Positions 1-36,260 of a stretch of DNA of 64,000 nt are shown here, one piece after another. The stretch is from Fratercula arctica (lineage: Eukaryota > Chordata > Aves > Charadriiformes > Alcidae). The notes below the pieces were generated by a model that searched no databases, had not been told where the DNA came from, and worked only from the letters and a program-made list of their open reading frames with translations. Each line of letters opens with the position of its first letter. Position 1 is the first letter of the stretch. The translations under genes and the position numbers were made by a program. The stretch covers positions 23,731,095 through 23,795,094 of the forward strand of contig CANTUZ010000010.1 in the NCBI GenBank assembly GCA_947846985.1, given 5' to 3'.

Positions 1-39
1 TTTTATTCCTGGTTAAACACTTGCGTGTGTGTTTGTTAG

Positions 40-195
40 ATGCCAGTGTGGTGGGGTCTTGCTCAGCAAGGGGATGAACAGCTGCTTCAGATTCACTTGG
101 CATGGTCAGTCCGGTTTGTCATTGCTTTTCTTGCCATGTACTACCGATACAGCAACATGACCAGCAAGGAATCAAAGGAGTCTCTTACCACGTGA
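40..195 (+). CDS. ZSWIM8: Last coding exon of a plus-strand gene, probably ZSWIM8 (partial)
   Basis: A T/G-rich tract ending in TTAG at 36-39 is a credible splice acceptor. After it one frame stays open for 51 codons to TGA at 193-195, starting MPVWWGLAQQ, with a central hydrophobic run (WSVRFVIAFLAMYY) and a polar tail ending KESLTT. The other two frames stop inside the exon. The name comes from order and orientation: in human, ZSWIM8 (a Cullin-RING ligase substrate receptor, known for target-directed microRNA decay) lies tail-to-tail with NDST2, as here. I cannot confirm the match from memory of its C-terminus. The rest of the gene lies left of the window. If the exon starts in phase 0, the first ATG is an internal methionine, not a start. 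Confidence 0.5.
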   Translation: MPVWWGLAQQGDEQLLQIHLAWSVRFVIAFLAMYYRYSNMTSKESKESLTT

Positions 196-418
196 GCATG
201 AGGGCTGAAAAACATGCGGATGAGTTTGCTCGAGTTGCTTGTTAGATTCATATAGCCAGACTCTCGTGTGTCAGTCTAACTTCCAGGAGCTGCAGGCTTA
301 TGCCAGGAATATGTGCCTTTGCACCGCTGTCATCAAGTGAAAACTGCAGTTTTCAGTGATCAGATTTTTATGTAGAGTTGATACGTGCCGCCAGCTGCAG
401 AGAACTTCTCCCAGTTCC

Positions 419-424
419 ATTAAA
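419..424 (+). terminator. Candidate polyadenylation signal (ATTAAA)
   Basis: ATTAAA lies about 225 bases past the TGA of the plus-strand gene. G/T-rich sequence follows at about 505-575, somewhat far for a downstream element. A second ATTAAA at 937-942 is an alternative. No transcript data are available to choose. Confidence 0.25.
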
Positions 425-608
425 AGGTCTTTACCCTATAGTTGAGACTCGTACCAGCATTTCCTGTACCTCGCAGAAAGTATCTTCCTGATTGAATTCC
501 AGGGGGTGTGTGTGAGTAGAAGTTCCAGGTTCATATGCTGAGCTTCCTCATCTGAGGTTGGTGTGTGTATGTGTATTTTTTTTATATATACGCTCTGATA
601 GCTTTCTT

Positions 609-626
609 AAAAAAAAAAAAAAAAAA
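609..626 (+). repeat. A18 homopolymer
   Basis: An uninterrupted run of 18 A follows a T/A-rich stretch. It could be a simple repeat or the remnant tail of a retroposed sequence. No target-site duplication is evident. Confidence 0.8.
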
Positions 627-2003
627 GGTTGTTTCCTATTGTTTGTTTTGCCAATTCCCACCTTTTGTGCACCCTTCCAGTTCTGGAGTGACATGACCTG
701 TGTACTGTTTCTATTCCAGTCATGTGCCTTTCTGTGACGTGGGGGACAAATTACTCCTTTTTCTATGGATTGGTTTCCTATGCATCAGACTAAAAGAAGT
801 ATTCTTAATACATTACAAAACATAATTTCAGGTAATGTTTTACGCTCACCGTTTTCCTTGTCTTCTTAGAAGTTCTTACGTACCATGAAGTTCTGTTACT
901 GAACAGTGAGGTGGGCAGATAAGGTTTATTTCCACTATTAAAATGAAGCTTGATGGTGTGTGTAATGGGTCAGTAGGTAGTAACCAGTGTAGCTCACCAG
1001 AAAAGATGTCTTTGTTGGCTTTTTGGTATCACAGAGCTTCTGCAGCACTGTGCTGTCAGAGGGAAGTATGAGATTTGAAAATGACTCTTAATCAGTAGCT
1101 CGGTTAAGGACAGCCCACCTTTGGATCTGACCACAGCAGGTGACTTGTTTGCCATTAGCATAAGAGTAAGAATTAGCATAGCATAGAACTGAAGCAATCA
1201 GGGGGAGGGAAAGACACCGCTGCTGCCCTGAGTGAACGAATACTGCTGGTCAACTAGCCCTGACATTTAGTGAGCCCCTCACACCATTTATTCCTGGTAC
1301 CTTCGTTATTTTTTTAATGTTTAAATCCATCTCCTCAAAGATGTACCATAGTCAGAGGTAAAGCATGAAGTAACTGTGTAAGTGACAACTTGTAAAGGCT
1401 TAAACACAGGAAACTGTGTCTAACGGAGCATCAGTGGGATTGGTCCTGGGATCCCCCTCCCATGGCAGCATGTAAAAATGGCTGCTCTGCCGTTGTTCTG
1501 TTAATTGGTGAAATGCTTGGTGAAGTGCAAGTTTTAAGGCTGTTTTATAATGCTGTCACAACTGTGACTATTTAAATGATATTTTGCTTCCAGTTCAGTG
1601 AAAGGTTGCTCGTTCCTGTAGGTCGGTGCATGTGCTGCTGGCCCAGGCCCTGTGCTGGAGCACACCTGGACAGGAGGTGCACAGCAAAGCTCTGGTGCAG
1701 CGCACAGCGGGGAACCACTGCGGGAGCCAGCGATGGCCCAAAAGTCATCACTAGTGCAAACCAGTAAGAACAAGTCTCTAGGTTTTGTGCCATGCCAGCT
1801 TCTGCAAACCTAGAGCTGAACTTGCAGAGAAAGAAGCTTTAGGACACCATTTCTGTGTGCTATAACTTAAAACACCTCTGTTGGCCTCCCAAATATCAGC
1901 TGTAAGGCCTGGAGTAGGTTCTTCAATTTTTGTTACGCTTCTACCAGCTTTGGGTCTGTGACATCACTCCAAATCATCACAAAGAAGAAAAATAAGTAGT
2001 ACA

Positions 2004-2041
2004 TTTATTGAATCCACTTACTACTACTTCTAGCCTTTATT
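2004..2041 (-). terminator. Twin AATAAA signals, candidate NDST2 3' end
   Basis: Read on the minus strand there are AATAAA hexamers at 2041-2036 and 2009-2004. Just beyond the second lies a U-rich then GU-rich run (about 1990-1955), the classical layout of a cleavage site. This would give NDST2 a 3' UTR of about 1.8 kb, ending near 1985-1990. The change of strand composition at about 2 kb agrees. A third AATAAA at 3351-3346 could give a shorter 3' UTR of about 450 bases. Confidence 0.5.
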
Positions 2042-3345
2042 CAGACACTTGTGCTCAGCTTCGAGAGCCAAGAATTTATCATTCAATGTGAATGATGCTA
2101 TACATGAATCCAGTGCAGGAAGTCGGGCTCTTCTCTCTAACAGGAGCGAGAGAGGGGTTTTCTAGTCTTTCTGTCCTTTTTTTGGCTGCACAAAATAACC
2201 CTTTCCAAGGGCAGGTGAAATAAAATACTATATTGCATACTATATACATTTACATACAATGGTAAATGCACCATTCATTCAGAAATACACAATACCTAAG
2301 GCTCAATGGAAAAGCTTGGTTGAAGCAACTTCTCTCTGGCTGGGAGAAAAGGAGCTCATGACCGTTGTGGAAGTTTCCATACTCTGTGTTCATATGGATC
2401 CTGCCCCGCTGTTCTCTGGAACTGCTGCAATCTCCAAGGACCGTCTTTGCCTGGGAGGGAGCAAGGATGGCCCACACAACTCCAGAAGCCCATGGCTCAG
2501 TGGCAGAAAACATGTACAACCGTGATGGAGGATTTCTTCTGAGAATAATTATCCAGCAACTGCAGGAGGAGGCAAAGCACCTTAGAGTACTTACTTGCCT
2601 GTGTGCAGAAGTAGTAAACTGAACCGCCCCTTTTCGACATAGGAAACCACTTCTAACTCCAAGCCTTCCCTTTGTATCTGAACAATACTTACTTATAACT
2701 GTTGTTTTGCTTTTCTCCTTAGATTGTTGGCCTGCAAGGGGATTAAAACAGCTGCCAGCTATCAGCATATGTGGTAGGGACCCTAGAGCTGCTGGGAAGA
2801 GAAAACTTGCCTTTTTTTTTTTTGTAAGCTGATCAGAGATGGGGAACTGAATTGTCTGCTTTCAGCTGTATCAGCCTGATATTACAATACCTGAGCTTTG
2901 CTTCCCCCAGCTGCTGTGCTGCACTAACACATGCCTCCAAAGTCCTCTAAGGGGACATACTGCTCCTTGGTTATCTTTAGAAATGTCTAAAGTCCCTGCA
3001 GAGAAATACTTGCCATGTTGCCACGTATGGCAACCTTTTCCCTAAGATAACAAATCAATTCTGTGTGCCAGTAGCTGCAGCTTTGCCTTATCTCCCACTG
3101 CCCATTGGCCAAAGTCAGTGGATGTTGTCTCACACCAACAATGCCGCAGATAAGGAGAGGCAATCTTATGTCTATTACATCTGTCTCCAAGAAGGTGCAG
3201 TCCCCAACAGCCGCACACACTGGCACTGTAAGTAATGAGTGTGGCCAGTGTACTCTGCATGGGGAGGAACAAGGCGTTCTTGTACCTTGCTGGTGCCAAA
3301 TAGACTCCTGGCTAAAAGCTGGGGTTCATTGGACTCGATTCCCCT

Positions 3346-3351
3346 TTTATT
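3346..3351 (-). terminator. Alternative NDST2 polyadenylation signal (AATAAA)
   Basis: AATAAA on the minus strand, about 437 bases past the NDST2 stop. The downstream region is not clearly GU-rich, so it ranks below the twin signals at 2004-2041. Confidence 0.25.
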
Positions 3352-3787
3352 AAGCTGCTGCTCTTTCCCCAGCAGTGGGCTCAATAGCTCACCGCTAGCT
3401 CACCGCTTGTCTTTACTTCTGGATGCAGAGGAGTAACACAGTAACCCTCCAGCTAGGGCCTGTTTCATACACTGAGAAGAGTAATTTAAACATAAAGTGT
3501 TAACCGTGCTCTCTCCCCTGCTCAAAGTAGGGCAGGCATTCCAAATCCTTCCTGAAAGTGAAAGTTGAAGTGTAACACACCATTAATACTCAAAAATGTG
3601 ACTTGCACTCCAGGTCCCAGGGCAGTGTCAGAGGCAGCAGCCCTTCCTAACGGTGGGGAAAGGCTCCACATGCACGTTCTCTGCTCCTGCTCGTTTGTCC
3701 CGTTGTTTTGGCTTGACAAGAGATGGCATCACAGCACGCGTTGGAGCACCACACATCCCAATGGCACTGGGGGCAAGGGAGTCCCTC

Positions 3788-27647
<23,860 letters not shown>

Positions 27648-27758
27648 GGTGAGGCGGGCTGCCCACCCCCTCCTCACCCTCTGCACCCACGTTGCTCTTG
27701 AAATCTCCAGTGCTGCCGTGGCAGTACCCAGCAGCAGCTCGCAAAAAAGAAAGAGCAG
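27648..27758 (-). other. NDST2: NDST2 5' UTR part of the first coding exon (candidate acceptor at 27759-27760)
   Basis: Upstream of the ATG on the minus strand, a pyrimidine tract (TTTGTCTCTCTCCGCAG) ends in AG at 27760-27759, with a possible branch point TTTAGCTTT just before it. This predicts that the coding exon is internal, with 111 bases of 5' UTR, and that at least one noncoding exon lies further upstream. An alternative acceptor is CGGCAG near 27711. Confidence 0.5.
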
Positions 27759-30700
27759 CTGCGGAGAGAGACAAAGCTAAAGCAAACAGCTACAAGGCTA
27801 GACTCCCAGGGATCTGCCATTTATCTCAAGTAACCATGGCCCTCAATTCCCATTGCTCTTTTGTGTGCTTCCTCCTGTTCCTCTCCTTTCACTCAGGAAA
27901 GTCTTTTGGAGGAGGGGGGTTTCCTGAATCTCGTCTCCAACAGCAAATCAGTCTGTCATCCTGTGCACAAGCAGTTTCAGCTCAGCCTTCCCAGGTGTCC
28001 TGTTTCTCATTTAGCTGTTTCGGATTCACATGATGGCACCTTCTCTTTGCATCCTGCAATTTAAAAAGAAAAAGTCAATTCTCAGTATGGATTCATGGTA
28101 TTTAACGGGTTTGAGATGAAATGGCAGGATCAGCAGGTGCTAGGTGGGCAGCATCACTCGCCTGTCAGCAGGCAGACCTGTTCCCTGGGAAGTGACGCAC
28201 ACCATTTGTGCGGGAGCTTGGCAGAACAATTGCAATGGCCTTTGGAAGAAAGGTTCTGACAGTGCACAGGGAATCAGCATTCACCTTGGGTGAGATTCTC
28301 CCACACTACAGCAAATAGAGCCCGTGCACCTGGCCTTCCCCCTCTCCTTTTCACGCCACTGAACAGAAAACATGAACCCCTTTTATTCTAGTCTATATTT
28401 CAAAATTAACAAGAGGAGGAGATAGCCCTCACATTCTTTGTCTTGACTTGTTCTCACACTAACGATGACGTGTCCAAGTCCTTGCCTGTGACTTCCTAGG
28501 CCCTCAGGATACGGCTGTCCCGAACCTAGCAAGATACCTCAAATTCCGACCAGCTCTCTTGCCCCACAGCTCCTGATTTTCCATGGTTTCCTCTCTCTAC
28601 ACGACTGTCCCACTTGTCCTGGGAACTCATGTTCTTCCAAGGCTCTCAAAACACAAATCTGGAGAGGCATCATCCCTCAGGCGTCATGGAGCCAGGGGGC
28701 ACAGGCTGCCCACTCACTGCACACCTAACTGCTGCCAATTGATTCAGTGGCAGTTGGAGAGGAAACATGTCCTGAAACCTTCCTCACCTTCCCTCATATG
28801 CCACTGGGGAGCACGAAGCCAGTTTTAAATCACCAACAGCACGATGTAAATTTGGGTTGGTCTCAAATACGTGAAAGTTTCTTGCTACGAAGCTCTCTCA
28901 CCTCCTGCTTTGTGTTTATGACAGCACACTATTTCACCATATGTTGTTATTTTTTCAGGATAAAATGCTCAACAAAGCCAACAAACACCAAGCCATCTAA
29001 AACATAAACACCATGGAAAGTAACTAAATTGTTCCTTGGTTTAAAAATAAAATAAAGTCACTGTGTAGTTTTCTCTCCCTTATCAGAGTAACAACACCCA
29101 GGTGTGCATTACTTGGGATACAGGCACACTTTTGGGGAGCACCAGCTGCCTCTCCCAGCACAGTGCAAGAATGAATGCCAGATGTTGCTCACCAAGTCAG
29201 CAATGCTCAAAATGAGCTCTCTGTAAAAGTTTAAAAAACTTTTTTTCTCTCAAAACCTTTCGTCTTCACACACCCACACTCCTGCAGACGTGCTCCACCA
29301 CATACAATCCCTCTAACCACCTGCTCAGCTGGCACAGCTTACAACACCAGGAGGCACAAGAGCAACAATAACAAAAGTACTACCAAAACAGTTCTTCATT
29401 CTTTCCCCATTCCTCACATTTTTGAGCCTTTTTGTTACTATCATTCTGATAAAACAAAGAATATTAGAAAACTAGCTTCTCCACGAGTTTAAGACAGACA
29501 TAAGGTTTTTATATAGTAAAGTCAGGGTTTTAACAACTAGCTCCACCAGGGAAGAAACTACTTGTGAGGCAGATGCTTATTTTGCTCCACCAGAAAAGAA
29601 ATTACTTGTGAGACAGATGCTTATTTTGTAATGTGTATTACTAAACAGAAAAAAATCCTTCTGAGTCAGGGAAAATATCAGTTCACAGATGAGGCCAAAA
29701 GTCCCACTCTGAAGACTCCCACCAGGCTGTTTTCCAAACTGCTGGTGCGGCTTGAAGTAGACAAAAAAACTCAAGCAGATTTTGTACGAAGAGATGCAAT
29801 ATTGCTAACTTTGTGACAGCAGATGGAAAAGAGTCAGTGCGCTCTTTACACAAGCCTTATAATGAACGTTAAGTATTATCTCAAATAACTTCTACGCTAT
29901 AAGCTCAGCAGAGCAGGGACTGGCCTGTGTAGCGCACAATGAAACCTTAGCGCCAATGAGGTCTTCAGAATAGCTGTAGACTATAAATGTAAAGTATACT
30001 ACAGAAATAATTTTCCACTGGAGAAACTGAGACATAGCAAATCTTACTGAAGGTCACCCTGCAAGGCAGCAAATGAATCAAGATTTAAAAAAATAATTTC
30101 TGTTCCCCAGACTTGAAATGGATTGAGTCTCCATTCCCAAATGGCCCTCTATAACGACAGAGCTGGCTTTGGCAATCCAGCTCAGTCAGCGACAATAAGC
30201 TGTGTTTTCTTCAACATAGACAGCCAATCGTCTTCCAGTTCTGTCTCTACATACTGTTAACTTCTTATTGGAAAAAGGACAAAGGAGAGAAGGGGAGAAA
30301 TTACTATGGGAAGCCATAAAAAACAGAATTCAGCTAGATTTTTCCTTTTTTTTTGTTACTGAAGTGACAACTGATTTTGAATGCGTGACTCTCTGGACTG
30401 ACTGCAGGATATGGCTTGTAATTCTAGTTCAAGTCAGGTTCAGTCTCAGTGATACATGTCCCAATGTGTCAGCATAGTACCCAAAAACATGTGCCATGTT
30501 TCAAAAGCAACCAAGAATATAACCTTTCCACCTCCACAGTGAGTCTTTCCCATCCCACTGTCTCTGCAAGGACAGCCACGATGCTACCACCCTTGTACTT
30601 GGCACTAGAGCTCCAAAGTCGCGCTGAACTGCAGAGAGGCAGGCGCCAGCGGAGGAAGAATTCAGAAGGGCAGAGAGAGGTTAGATAGAAACATACAATA

Positions 30701-33700
30701 AATGCTGTATCTTTTTTATGAGGTGAATTCTCTGTAAGACATAATATATACCCAGCTCCATGCATATCAGCTGCTATGAGAAGTGGTCTTCATTGTACTC
30801 ATGTGAAACAAATTCATGCAAAGAACTCCACTCACATTCCTACGTACTCGATTTTGACTGAGAAGACTAAGAATTGCAAGTCAGTGTCTTCACAAATAGC
30901 TCACATTCTTTTGCTTTTTAATCCCACTGGATAAAATAGAATAATTAGACTATTTTGGATTCACAGATTTACTATCTTAACATGTATTAGACAAAAAGTT
31001 GTTTTTACAGGAGAAAATAATGTAAAGAGGGACTTATAAGCTCAGGAGCCCATGCGTTGTCTGCAGAAATTTCCAAGCAAGTGTTTCAGGGGTAGAATTC
31101 GTGATCTAAACACCACGGTAACAGTAACAAAACCGAGAGTATGCTAATCCATGCAAAAACCTGGCAAAATACTTTTACAACTTTTTACCCCCAAAACACC
31201 AACCTGGAAAACACTTCTCTTCCCTGGTTACACTCACCTCTCCAACTTCATTTTTAGTGTTGAACTGAGTGTCTATTTTGCAAAGAGCTGTAGCTTCAGT
31301 TTCCTGGTTAGCAGTTTAAAGATGAAAACCACAAGACAACTGGATTATTCTGTAGAATAAGGATGAAACCAGGGTTTAAACTAGGCTGCCACACCTGCAG
31401 TGCCCAGCTGAGGGGCAAGAGGGAGAGGAACCCCCTTTGCTGGGCACTTCTGAATCACAGCAGTGTTTTCATAACAATGACTCCATTCAAGCCTCTAGCG
31501 AAGCTCCCAAACAAGCCCCCATTTGTTACAAGGGTGAGCTCGAAAAAACAAATTAAAAAAAAAGGCCTGTATCAGATTGCTGCTCAAGAATCTGTCAGCT
31601 CCGATCTCTTTAACAAGGCTTCACAGCCAGAGGGCATGCCAGCTGGCACAGTATGCATTTAGCTCTTTGGGGACCACATCAGTTGGTTTAGGTTCAAATG
31701 AAAAGAAAAAAAAAAGCAACACAACAAATATACCAGCGAAAATTTATATTAAAAGGTGAGAGAGCTGTCAGGAACCACCTATACCCAAAACACAAAGCCC
31801 AGAAAGATCTATACTGGAGAAAGAAAAGGAAAAAAAAAAAAATCACATTGAAAATTGCTCACTCTTAAAGGAAAATAAAATACCTGTGTCCTCTTCTGAG
31901 ATCAAACTCCTTGGAATCTAACACCACACACACAAAAAGTTTACAGATAAATTAAGGTCCATTCCAAACTCCTGCCAGGACTGCCTGAGCGTGAACTGCA
32001 GGAGGCGGCAGTCAGAACGCACAGCAAGGATGAAGTGTTTCACTGGTGCAAGGATGCAGGCTCAGCAGGCTCCCGAAAAGCATCACTAGATCAGAGACCA
32101 CCAGCTGTAAGGTCAGCTACCTCACAAATCACCAGCATCAAGACAAACGCTTTATAAAACTTAGATGTTCTGTTTCCTAGTGATATACAGTGTTAATGTG
32201 AAACAAACGGTTTTGTGAATTATCAGCTGCTAAGCCACATGGCAACTGATGTGATATGAAAGCAAGATAACAATCATAATTGTGTGGTTTTAACGTCTGA
32301 TCTCGACGTTTTCAACACTTGGAAATTATCATGGGGGATCAGCACAAATGCTAAAGACAAGCACTTATCAAAAACAGTGACCAGAATATTTGTATTTGGG
32401 GCTGCTGGTACATTCATGCCAAAGCACATGGAAAATAATGGGTGTCATCTGACACCTTCATCAAGAGCTTCTGTCATACAAGCTCCCTCCTACCTGAGCT
32501 ACAGAAGGTCTTACCACCCTAAAAACCAGTGTCACGAGTGCATTTCCCCATCCTTTTTTATTATTCATAATATAACCCCTCTTTCTGGAATGCACAGCAG
32601 CAGGATCTTGCCCTCGTCCGCAACAGCTCTAATTCAGAGGTCTTTCTTCGGCACTTCCCGAGAGGCGGTTGTTGCCTTGGGCCCCAGAGGGACGCCAGTA
32701 ATCAAGTTACACAGTAATCAGAGAAGGAATCTGATTGATTTTCCAACCCATTCCACTTTAATGGTGTCATCATGACACAAAATTCCTCATTAGCCTACTC
32801 GATTGTGAGACACCACAGCCCCTCCCCTGTCTGGGGTGGTATTTGTACGCCGGGCCTCCAGGTACATACAGCCCCCCTTCTCTCATGACGGTGGGGAACT
32901 GGCAAGGAACATCAGCAGAGCACAGTGAGCCACATAGCAAAAGAATTAGTAGAACCCTCAGGAGGACGAATGCTGGTTGTATTCCACATATTGGATAAAA
33001 AAAATACTGTGCAAATTACAGCCACATTGTAATGTAATTGCCAACCCAGCTCATTTTTGGGCTCTGGGCGTGTGTTTCAGCTAGCACCCACCGACAGTCA
33101 AATCCTATGGCAAGAGACTACCAAAGGAATACAAAACTCAGCTCAAAGAGGCAAGAAACACTAATGGTGCCCATGCTGCTCCGACAGCCAGGCTTGCAGC
33201 CTCCAGCCAGCGCTGCGCTCTGCTTCGGCAAGTCCCCATGCAGGGAGAGGCCTCTTTCGGTACAGACCTGTGGTAAGTCGGAAAGCTGCCAGCTGGCCAG
33301 CAGGCTTGAAACGTGTCAGTCTGGTATAAGAGGAGAAGACCTCTGCGATGAAGTAATAATTATTTTTCTTTTTTTATTATCATCCCCAGACAGGTATGCA
33401 ACTTCACACCTTCTGCAAGAGCAACAAACTGCAGTTGATGCTCAACAGATCTGCACGAACTCCTTTCTGACCAGCCTGGTGGAAACCCAACAGCAGGCTT
33501 GAACTTACCCTTGTGCCAGCGCAATGCAGTTTGAAGGCGTCATGAAGGCACAGATCTTGTAGAGGCCATCTCACACTGCCAGACCAGCTCCATGGGGGGC
33601 TGCACAGGGATCCCGGGATTCCTGCAAGGTTCTTGCTGTTGGGATACATGATATATCCCTTCTGCTGACAACCTAGTTTGCAGCAGATCTTTGTTCTCTT

Positions 33701-35789
33701 ACTGCTTTACAGTACAAAAAAAGAAAAAACAGGTTTAGTCCTTCCTGTGCCAATGATAGAGGCACAGCCCAGGACTATCTGCTAGCAATGTAAACCAATC
33801 CAGCTTCCAGGAAATCTGGTTTTCAGGTCCCTGCCTTCTCCCCATCATACTACATTCACTGGTTAGGGTCATTACAACTGGCCTGACTAATTTTCAAAAG
33901 CAAGGCAATGTCAAAACTTTTACACTGAGGTATTCCCTCAAGTTGAATGTCAGCAGCACAACCCCTATATGTTTCACTGTCTCGGCACAGGACAAATTTG
34001 GGAAGGGAAAACAGTTGTTGTCCTGTTTATCAGCCTGCCTAAAGATCAGATGTGCAAATCAGAACTCTGAAGAATTGTTTAAAAAACAAACTATCAAAAT
34101 TTCAGCCTTTAATAGGCTAGTGCTACCTACTTAATAAAAATAATACATAGCTTGTCAGCTGCACACCTTTGCTAGAATGAAAAGGAAAGACTACAAGTTA
34201 TCGTGGCAGTGGAAATGCTCACAGAAGTCAGAGCTTTCCACCAGTTGAGGCAACGTAACTGCTCTGGGGCTGCACAGGTCTCTATTAATGCAACGGTTCA
34301 TATGAGAGAAAGGAGGCACTTTCCTCAGAGGTAACCGAAGGGGCATCCCCACTTCTTTATTTCATGTGCTACTGAAGCTCCAACACCCAGGTATGAGGCC
34401 ACCACAAGAACTGCACAGTTTCATTCTGGACTTGCCCTTCCTTCTGTTTTGTGCCGTTCCTGACACATAGGTCTATGCGTGCTCTGACCCTAACCCTTTT
34501 CCCAAACCAGGTGATAATGTGAGACACTGGCTCCCGTCTGCTGCCAGCCACTTGGAGCTGTGGGACGGAGCACCAGAGTTAGCACAAGTTATAGCCTGCC
34601 ACACAAGGGCACACCAAGTTGCTCTCCAATCCCACCCAGGTGGGAAGTGAATATCTCAGTCACCCCATATGGGAGGAACACACCATCTTCAGCCTCCTCC
34701 TTACATTGGTAATCAACAAGTATATTCTATCATGGCAGAACATCTTCAACTCAGCTGTGAGAACAGGAAATAAATGCAGTTCCTTCTGCATTAGATATGG
34801 ACAAGGATCTAATTTCCATTCCCTCATGCACCCTCCTTATCACAATTCAAATAAACGATCCTCCTGCAGAAAGCAAAACGTCTTCTCTGCTGTCTTCTCT
34901 GAAGTAACTTAATCAAGTGGGGAAATACAGCCAAATTGTGGCACAACCAAGACAACTCAGTGTCAGTCACAGTTGAAGTGCCTTAATATAGAAATGTGCA
35001 TTATGAGAGTTTATCTGCAATTGCTATGAAAGCAACCTAACCATTCTTCCTTTGAGCTACACTTTAAAGATTTCACCTCAATTAGCAAGAGGCTGATCTT
35101 CTATATTCAATTGCTTCGTCCTGTCAGGTAACACATAGGAGCTTATCTTCTTTTCCAATCTATTTTATCTAGGAACATATGACAGCAGGGAACAGGTTAA
35201 TACTACTACACTGAAAAGTTTGTCCAAACTGACATCAGAAGAAAGCTCTAGCTCAGGAGAACCTCAGGAAAAGCTCTTGTGCTTACCTGTTCTTGTGTAT
35301 TTGCACCAATATTCACAGGGTGAGAATTTGTTGGGCTTGTAAAAGAACGTGTTCCCCAGCTGCGTACAGCAGCTCCCTCCTGCCTTCAGCTGAGGTCATC
35401 TATTCAAGACCTCTATCCAGCGTAAAGCTAATGGCGTATCTCCCAGTCTTTGTAGTTTCTAATAGTCAGTTCTGTATTACCTTGGCATGATTGAAATAAA
35501 TAAGCCTCCTGGACTCAGAAAACAAAACACATTTCTGCTGGCTTGGCTACTGCAAGACAGCTTTTAACACAGTGCAAACTCACTACAGAAAAAGGAAGGG
35601 AAAATTATATAAGCAATGATATAAATCTGGTCTAGCAAAGGCAAAATGAGTAAAAACAAGCAAAGGAAGAAGAGTGCAATGAGTGGAAAATGGATGACTT
35701 GAGGTCTATGGAGATTACACAGGATGGCTGAGACAGTGGTTCGGAGGCCTGGGTTTTGCAAGACAGGAAGAAATGCAAAGTGCCCTGTT
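27759..35789. other. Upstream noncoding region, segment 1
   Basis: About 8 kb with no coding exon I can support. It holds the 44-base tandem duplication at 29540-29627, small chance ORFs (longest 163 codons, plus strand, 32284-32775), and scattered donor-like sites on the minus strand without convincing acceptors. Plus-strand C excess in the lines I inspected suggests minus-strand transcription, perhaps a 5' intron of NDST2. Confidence 0.5.
29540..29627 (+). repeat. Two-copy 44-base tandem duplication
   Basis: Unit 1 (29540-29583) and unit 2 (29584-29627) both start GCTCCACCAG and end CAGATGCTTATTTT. They differ at only a few positions (for example GGAAGAAAC versus AAAAGAAAT), so the duplication is fairly recent. 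Confidence 0.92.
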
Positions 35790-36260
35790 GCCCTCACTAA
35801 CCCTTCATGGACACCTGCAGAATGAAAATCATCATCTGGTTTTTCACAAGGGTTATGGTAGAAATAGGTCTCAAGGGGAGTCTCTACGGAAGACTGTCAG
35901 GGCCCTGCATGCACCAACGGCCTCTGAATGCCTTGCCCAGCCTCCACCGACTGACCTGCAAGCTGTACCTGAACTCAGGCCATGACCTGAACTACACTGC
36001 AAGTATGTTCTGCCTTGCTGACCTGACTCTGGACCTGTATGATGACTATGGACTCTTCTGGTGATCACTGGATTCTAGGTTGAACCTGGTGGCTGTCACT
36101 GACAACCTCTATTTGTCTCTTTGGGGTACTGCTGCTGAGGATGCTGCCTGTGTCAGAGGAGGAAGAGGATGGATGCAGACCCTATGCATGGTGGGTCAGG
36201 GCAACTACAGCCTACTGGGGTCATTATGGCCTTGATGGACTCTACAGCAGCTTCACACAC
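35790..36260 (+). mobile_element. Possible old mobile-element fragment
   Basis: A GC-richer island within AT-rich surroundings. It has repetitive phrases (CTGACCTGACTCTGGACCTG, GATGACTATGGACTCTTCTGG) and a purine-rich TCAGAGGAGGAAGAGGATGG. Composition and phrase style differ from both flanks and resemble decayed retroelement or LTR material. I cannot assign a family. Limits are approximate and no target duplications were found. Confidence 0.3.

Larger units (their letters stand above)
196..1985 (+). other. 3' UTR of the plus-strand gene and intergenic gap
   Basis: This stretch follows the stop at 193-195. The plus strand is T- and G-rich over the first kilobase (GTGTGTGT tracts near 505-575 and an A18 run at 609-626), as expected for the sense strand of a transcribed 3' region. 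An ATTAAA at 419-424 could end the transcript, and another lies at 937-942. A GC-richer block at about 1617-1745 has small ORFs on both strands but no feature I recognise. Confidence 0.4.
1990..3787 (-). other. NDST2: NDST2 3' UTR (inferred)
   Basis: Sequence between the NDST2 stop codon and the twin AATAAA signals. It is A/C-rich on the plus strand, like the NDST2 introns. It contains several ORFs, the longest 172 codons on the minus strand at 2250-2768. None has an identifiable domain, and I regard them as chance ORFs in a 3' UTR. The left boundary is inferred. Confidence 0.45.

Noticed and set aside
2250..2768. 172-codon minus-strand ORF downstream of NDST2
   Set aside because: Lies within the inferred 3' UTR, has no domain or codon-like pattern, and overlaps plus-strand ORFs of similar quality.
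33503..33649. Possible exon before a strong AGG|GTAAGT minus-strand donor
   Set aside because: No convincing acceptor upstream and no recognisable product; kept only as a weak alternative first exon.
35287..35390. Possible cysteine-rich exon before a CAG|GTAAGC minus-strand donor
   Set aside because: The frame is open for only about 38 codons and the upstream AG lacks a pyrimidine tract.
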